Assembly: GCF_000208745.1 (NCBI RefSeq)
Contig: NC_030852.1
Coordinates: forward strand, 33,033,379 to 33,097,378
Origin: Theobroma cacao
Taxonomy: Eukaryota; Streptophyta; Magnoliopsida; Malvales; Malvaceae
Direction of reading: 5' to 3'
Length of the DNA stretch: 64,000 nt
In this document: positions 60,358 through 64,000 of the stretch, piece after piece
Layout: every line of letters starts with the position of its first letter
Numbering within the stretch: position 1 is the first letter of the stretch
The notes under the pieces: model-generated
Seen by the model: the letters and a program-made list of their open reading frames with translations, nothing else
Told to the model about the DNA's origin: nothing
Databases searched by the model: none
Program-made: the position numbers and the translations under genes

Positions 60358-63300
60358 TGTTAGTGGCCCTTCCGTAGAAGCTTTCGTCTGCTTTCTGGTT
60401 TTCGGTGGGTTCTTGAAGATGTGTTGGATGGCGTCTTATCCGTTACAATCATTGCTGTTTAACATGTTTCTAATTTTCAGTTTTGGTCGATCCTGGTGGG
60501 TAGTGGAGGGAATAATGGCCGTTAGCTGGTATGGATTTTCAGCTCTCATCTGGACCGTTGACAAAGGAGCGTTACCTTTTGGGCTCACAGGTTGGGCTTT
60601 TTGTTTGGATGCCAGCTGGACGATGCCCTATACCCAACCCAATATATTCCAAAGAAGAAAATGCACTATCAAACAGCCAAAAAACAAATCACATAAAAAA
60701 GCAAGAAAAAACTATTATATACTGCCAAAGTTTTGTATTGTTATAAGTAAAATAGTAAATAAATATAATTATTAAATTGACACGTGGTAATCTTATATTA
60801 ATTATGAAATTAAAAAATTCCATCATTAAAATATAAATTGATATTCTAGAAACCAAATTCGAGTTGGTGTAATAGTCAAAACAATAAAGAAAAATATATT
60901 GCAAGAAACATCATTTGAATAGTAACAACCGATCAAAATTGAAATCTGTGACTCCCTTGTTGTCCACTCCAACAATTCATACTATTCTCAATTCTGGTCT
61001 AGTTTATGTTTGCTTGTTCGTTCTGCTTTCTGTCACTGACTGCTTCAAGAGAATTTTCACCCAACAAGAAAACCATTGAAAGAGCAAGCAAGCACGTAAT
61101 CAACAGGGCACTGCAAGCTGTCCTCCCATTAGACTATTCCTGCTTTGAATGTTCTTATTTTCTTCTAATTCAATAACAAAATTCTCAGTTTCCACGAACA
61201 CCGTTAAAATCGAATCTTTGTTTTTTTTTTTTAAATAAAAAAGGTAAAAAACTAATCATAGTCAATAAACAATCAACCATGCACTCTCCATAAAAAAAAA
61301 AAAACAATTGCACACACCATTTGTAATTTTAATTTTTTCACGTGACATTATATATTTTTTTCGATTAATACTCTGTGAATATTTTTATTTTCAATTAACA
61401 GTTTATGAATATTTTTAAACATGGACAAATATATTAATTTTTATTAAAAATGTTTTAATAATTTTTTTAAAGAAAAAAGCAGAGAGAGAAACTTTTATTT
61501 ATAAATAAAAAATTAAAAATCTTATATTAAAATTTTTTTTCCTTCTCCACCTATCGAGCTTGGATGAGTCATGAGTGTATGACGCACTTGATGAGAAGAG
61601 ATCCTCATGACTCAAGGAAAATGTTGTAGCAATGCGACCTTTTTATATGTTTTCTCAGCAGCCAAAAGAAATAAAGACTAAGACTGCGTCCACTGGATTG
61701 AAATATTGACTATCCGTTCACACTTGTTTTTGGTTTTATTTTTATACCATTCTGGGTATGAACATTTTATTGACTTGTTGTCACTTCGATCATTTGATGA
61801 TGGCGTCTTAATACCAAGGTCTTATCTGTTATTTACTCACTGTTTTGTCTTATTTGTCTGGTTTGATTTTTTTTTAAAATTAAACAAATTTAATTTTGAT
61901 AATTATTTTTTAAAATATTATATAAAATTTTTAAAAAATAAATTTTCAAAAGTTTGAAATTAAAATTTGCAAATTTCATTTTTAAAAGTTTGATAATTTT
62001 ATGATTTTATTTAATACAAAAGTCAAAATTAAATTCAGTTAATCGAAAAAAAATTAACAAGACATAAAATAATAAGACAAAGAAAAAGTATTTGTTTTGT
62101 CGGCTTGCACAAGACTTCATTGGTTAATATTTTAGAACTTCTTTTTGAATTAAGCAGTATTAGGATTTAGTCTATTCTTTCATAATACAAACTCCACCTC
62201 GCATCACCAAAATTTGAATTTGACACCTTCCATTAGCATAGATTTATCAGGAACATAGGACTACAATCAGCATCGACCATCAGGTTCATTCAGTGGCAAG
62301 GGAAAGGGATCCAATAAGAGCCCACTCGTTAAAAATTTTAAATTTTTATAATATATTTTTGTTTGTTTTAATTTTTTAATTTTATTTCTATGAATATTAA
62401 AATTTTAATATAACATTTTCTTTTATAAATATTATTCTTACCTCAAATGCGAAATTTGAACTCTGCCCTTTATTCATAGGAGCAATTGAGTGCTTTCTTT
62501 CGAGTTGCGTTGCTTCATTGGGTAGATAGAACTCAACCTGGTAGTGCTGCAAGTATTTTCAAACCCCTAATGATCATTTGGAGCGGTTGAGAATGAACTG
62601 TTACCTGTTTCTTTTCATAGTGGAATTGATGTGCAAAGGCGTAACTGATCTCTGTTGCAAATGAACAATAATGTATTCGTGTATTTTAATAAGACATTAA
62701 ATTAAGTTCCAGATGGCAGTTGGGGATTTTCAGGTCCACTCTGTTTTCTGGGGAAGTCTACAACACGAATCCTCTTTTTTCTCTTCCGTGCCCCTAAACC
62801 AGGGGGAGGCCAGGGTTGCAGCCTAGCACCTACTCTTTGAATTTAGTTTATTAATTTTTTTAAAAATTTATCTTATTAACAAGTTTCAACTGTCACAAAT
62901 TCAAAGGAAATTCATAAATAATAATCTATTTGTTAATCCATTATCATTTTTTCCCTCCTCAGTTAATGGGATCTAATTTTAATAACTGTACTAATCATTT
63001 GCTTATTTGTCAAAGCTCTTACTATCAATAATAATTTGATATTTTCTGAAATTATCAAATAGGGTTTGTATCTGTTCCACTACAACCTATGCATGTGATG
63101 CAATTTAATTATATACACAAAAGCCAGGTTTTAGAACTAGTGTATTTAATCTAGCTATTATTGACAAAAAAAATTAAGCAACCTTTTAAATGATTATTGA
63201 ATGAAACTGTAAAAATAATAGGCCAAAAGTACTAACATTAAAATTAATAATTGTAGGAAAATTTAGTTTAAATAGTTTCAATATTAATTTAGTCGACCTA

Positions 63301-63577
63301 ACAAATCATAAAAAAGTTATTTTTTTCCTCAATCAATTCAAACTATATTGAGAAAATAACACAATTCCGCAAATTCCCAAGCGTGATGTGACATCCCAAG
63401 GAGAGCGCGTTTCTAATTCATCTTCTGCTCTGACACGTACGAACCCAAGACTTTTCTTACCCTCCAAAAAAGGGGACTATTTAAGCAACAGCCATATGCA
63501 CAAAATGGACAGAGAAACAGCAGCCGGGGATAACACAGAGCACGAACACGAAAAGAGAAAACTGAATTTCGAACGCC
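60358..63577. other. Intergenic region between the plastid protein gene and the LTP gene
   Basis: The left edge is the promoter of the plastid protein gene; the two genes are divergent. The remainder is AT-rich without a recognised gene. Bases 63478-63485 (TATTTAAG) are a TATA-like element 93 bases upstream of the LTP ATG. Confidence 0.6.
63478..63485 (+). promoter_or_regulatory. TATA-like element of the LTP gene
   Basis: TATTTAAG 93 bases upstream of the ATG; ACACGTAC at about 63432-63439 gives an ACGT core further upstream. Confidence 0.45.
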
Positions 63578-63878
63578 ATGGCTAAGTTGTTGATCATGAC
63601 GGTTCTTGTGATTTTGGGCACGGTGGCAACCGTTACGGATGCGCAAGCGGCTTGCGCGTCGAAGCTGACTCCTTGTTTTCCTTTCCTTAACAACGCCACG
63701 GCACAACCTACAGCCGACTGCTGTAACCCTATCAAAGATACCGTGGCCAATGATCTTGAATGCCTTTGCAACCTCTACAACGACCCAAATTTGCTTTCCT
63801 CTTTAAACATCACTGTCGCTGCAGCTCTCAGGATCTCTCGCGAATGCGGAGTCACTACTGATCTCAGCGCCTGCAACG
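63578..63878 (+). CDS. Lipid-transfer/2S-albumin-like protein, exon 1 (gene runs off the window)
   Basis: Secreted eight-cysteine protein that binds lipids at the cell surface. The ATG at 63578 gives MAKLLIMTVLVILGTVATVTDAQA, a signal peptide cleaved near residue 24. The full eight-cysteine pattern is in this exon: ACAS, TPC, DCC, ECLC, REC and SAC, with the usual spacing of non-specific LTPs, including the CC pair and the CxC pair. Exon 1 ends at 63878 at a good donor (AACG before GTATGTGG), in phase 1, so at least one more exon lies right of 64000. That part would show whether it has a GPI-anchor signal (LTPG type), which I expect from its likely Arabidopsis counterpart At1g62790 (from memory). 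Confidence 0.88.
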
Positions 63879-64000
63879 GTATGTGGCTATAGATTGATAA
63901 CATTATCATCACCTAAGTAATTTGTTTGGATTTTTCATTCCTTTCCTTTTCCCTTTACTCTTAATTAATATGGAGTATGAAGTTTGTGTCATAGTTCATG

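Noticed and set aside
1..64000. CRISPR arrays, operons, phage or other prokaryote-type systems
   Set aside because: No regular short repeats with unique spacers, and no Shine-Dalgarno-type operons; all genes are intron-bearing or plant-specific.

Overview
This is nuclear DNA from a eudicot plant, probably a rosid. Genes are split by many short GT-AG introns. Intergenic DNA is very AT-rich and carries small non-autonomous transposons. All recognisable products are plant proteins. One undetermined base (n) lies at 31242.

Layout, left to right: 1-2650 has no gene. A seed-type vacuolar processing enzyme (beta-VPE, legumain) runs from 7151 down to 2651 on the minus strand in nine exons. Next, all on the minus strand, come a single-exon NDUFAF6-like complex I assembly factor (8712-9617), the Hsp70-Hsp90 co-chaperone HOP/STI1 (11225-14394, seven exons) and chloroplast elongation factor G (15065-18829, four exons). 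A pectin methylesterase/invertase inhibitor (PMEI) array follows: three intact genes and one pseudogene broken by a small transposon (24290-35452). A candidate non-coding RNA locus lies near 37.0-37.7 kb. Then come ent-kaurenoic acid oxidase (CYP88A, 37979-41494 minus, eight exons), a decayed hAT transposon (42251-43355) and the SWI/SNF subunit SNF5/BSH (44389-46885 plus, ten exons). Three more PMEI genes (48449-56348), a plastid-targeted coiled-coil protein of unknown function (57565-60357 minus, eight exons) and the first exon of a lipid-transfer-like protein (63578 onward, plus) complete the window.

From memory, the order beta-VPE, NDUFAF6-like, HOP, cpEF-G, PMEI, PMEI, unknown plastid protein, LTP matches Arabidopsis At1g62710 to At1g62790. 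The main differences here are PMEI expansion and the presence of KAO and BSH inside the block. Exon models were built by hand; every junction was checked for GT/AG and for reading-frame continuity, and lengths agree with the families (cpEF-G 783 aa, BSH 240 aa, VPE 489 aa, KAO 499 aa, HOP 582 aa).

The genes do not form one pathway. They cover seed vacuole protein processing, mitochondrial and plastid biogenesis, chaperoning, cell-wall pectin control, gibberellin synthesis and chromatin remodelling. Regulatory sequence supports some roles: a heat-shock element with a TATA box before HOP, G-box and RY motifs before beta-VPE, and an identical nine-base TATA element before all six intact PMEI genes. 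I found no sign of a prokaryote-style defence or mobile system. The most novel-looking items are the candidate H/ACA RNA locus, an orphan 90-codon ORF at 55131-55403, and several undescribed repeats.
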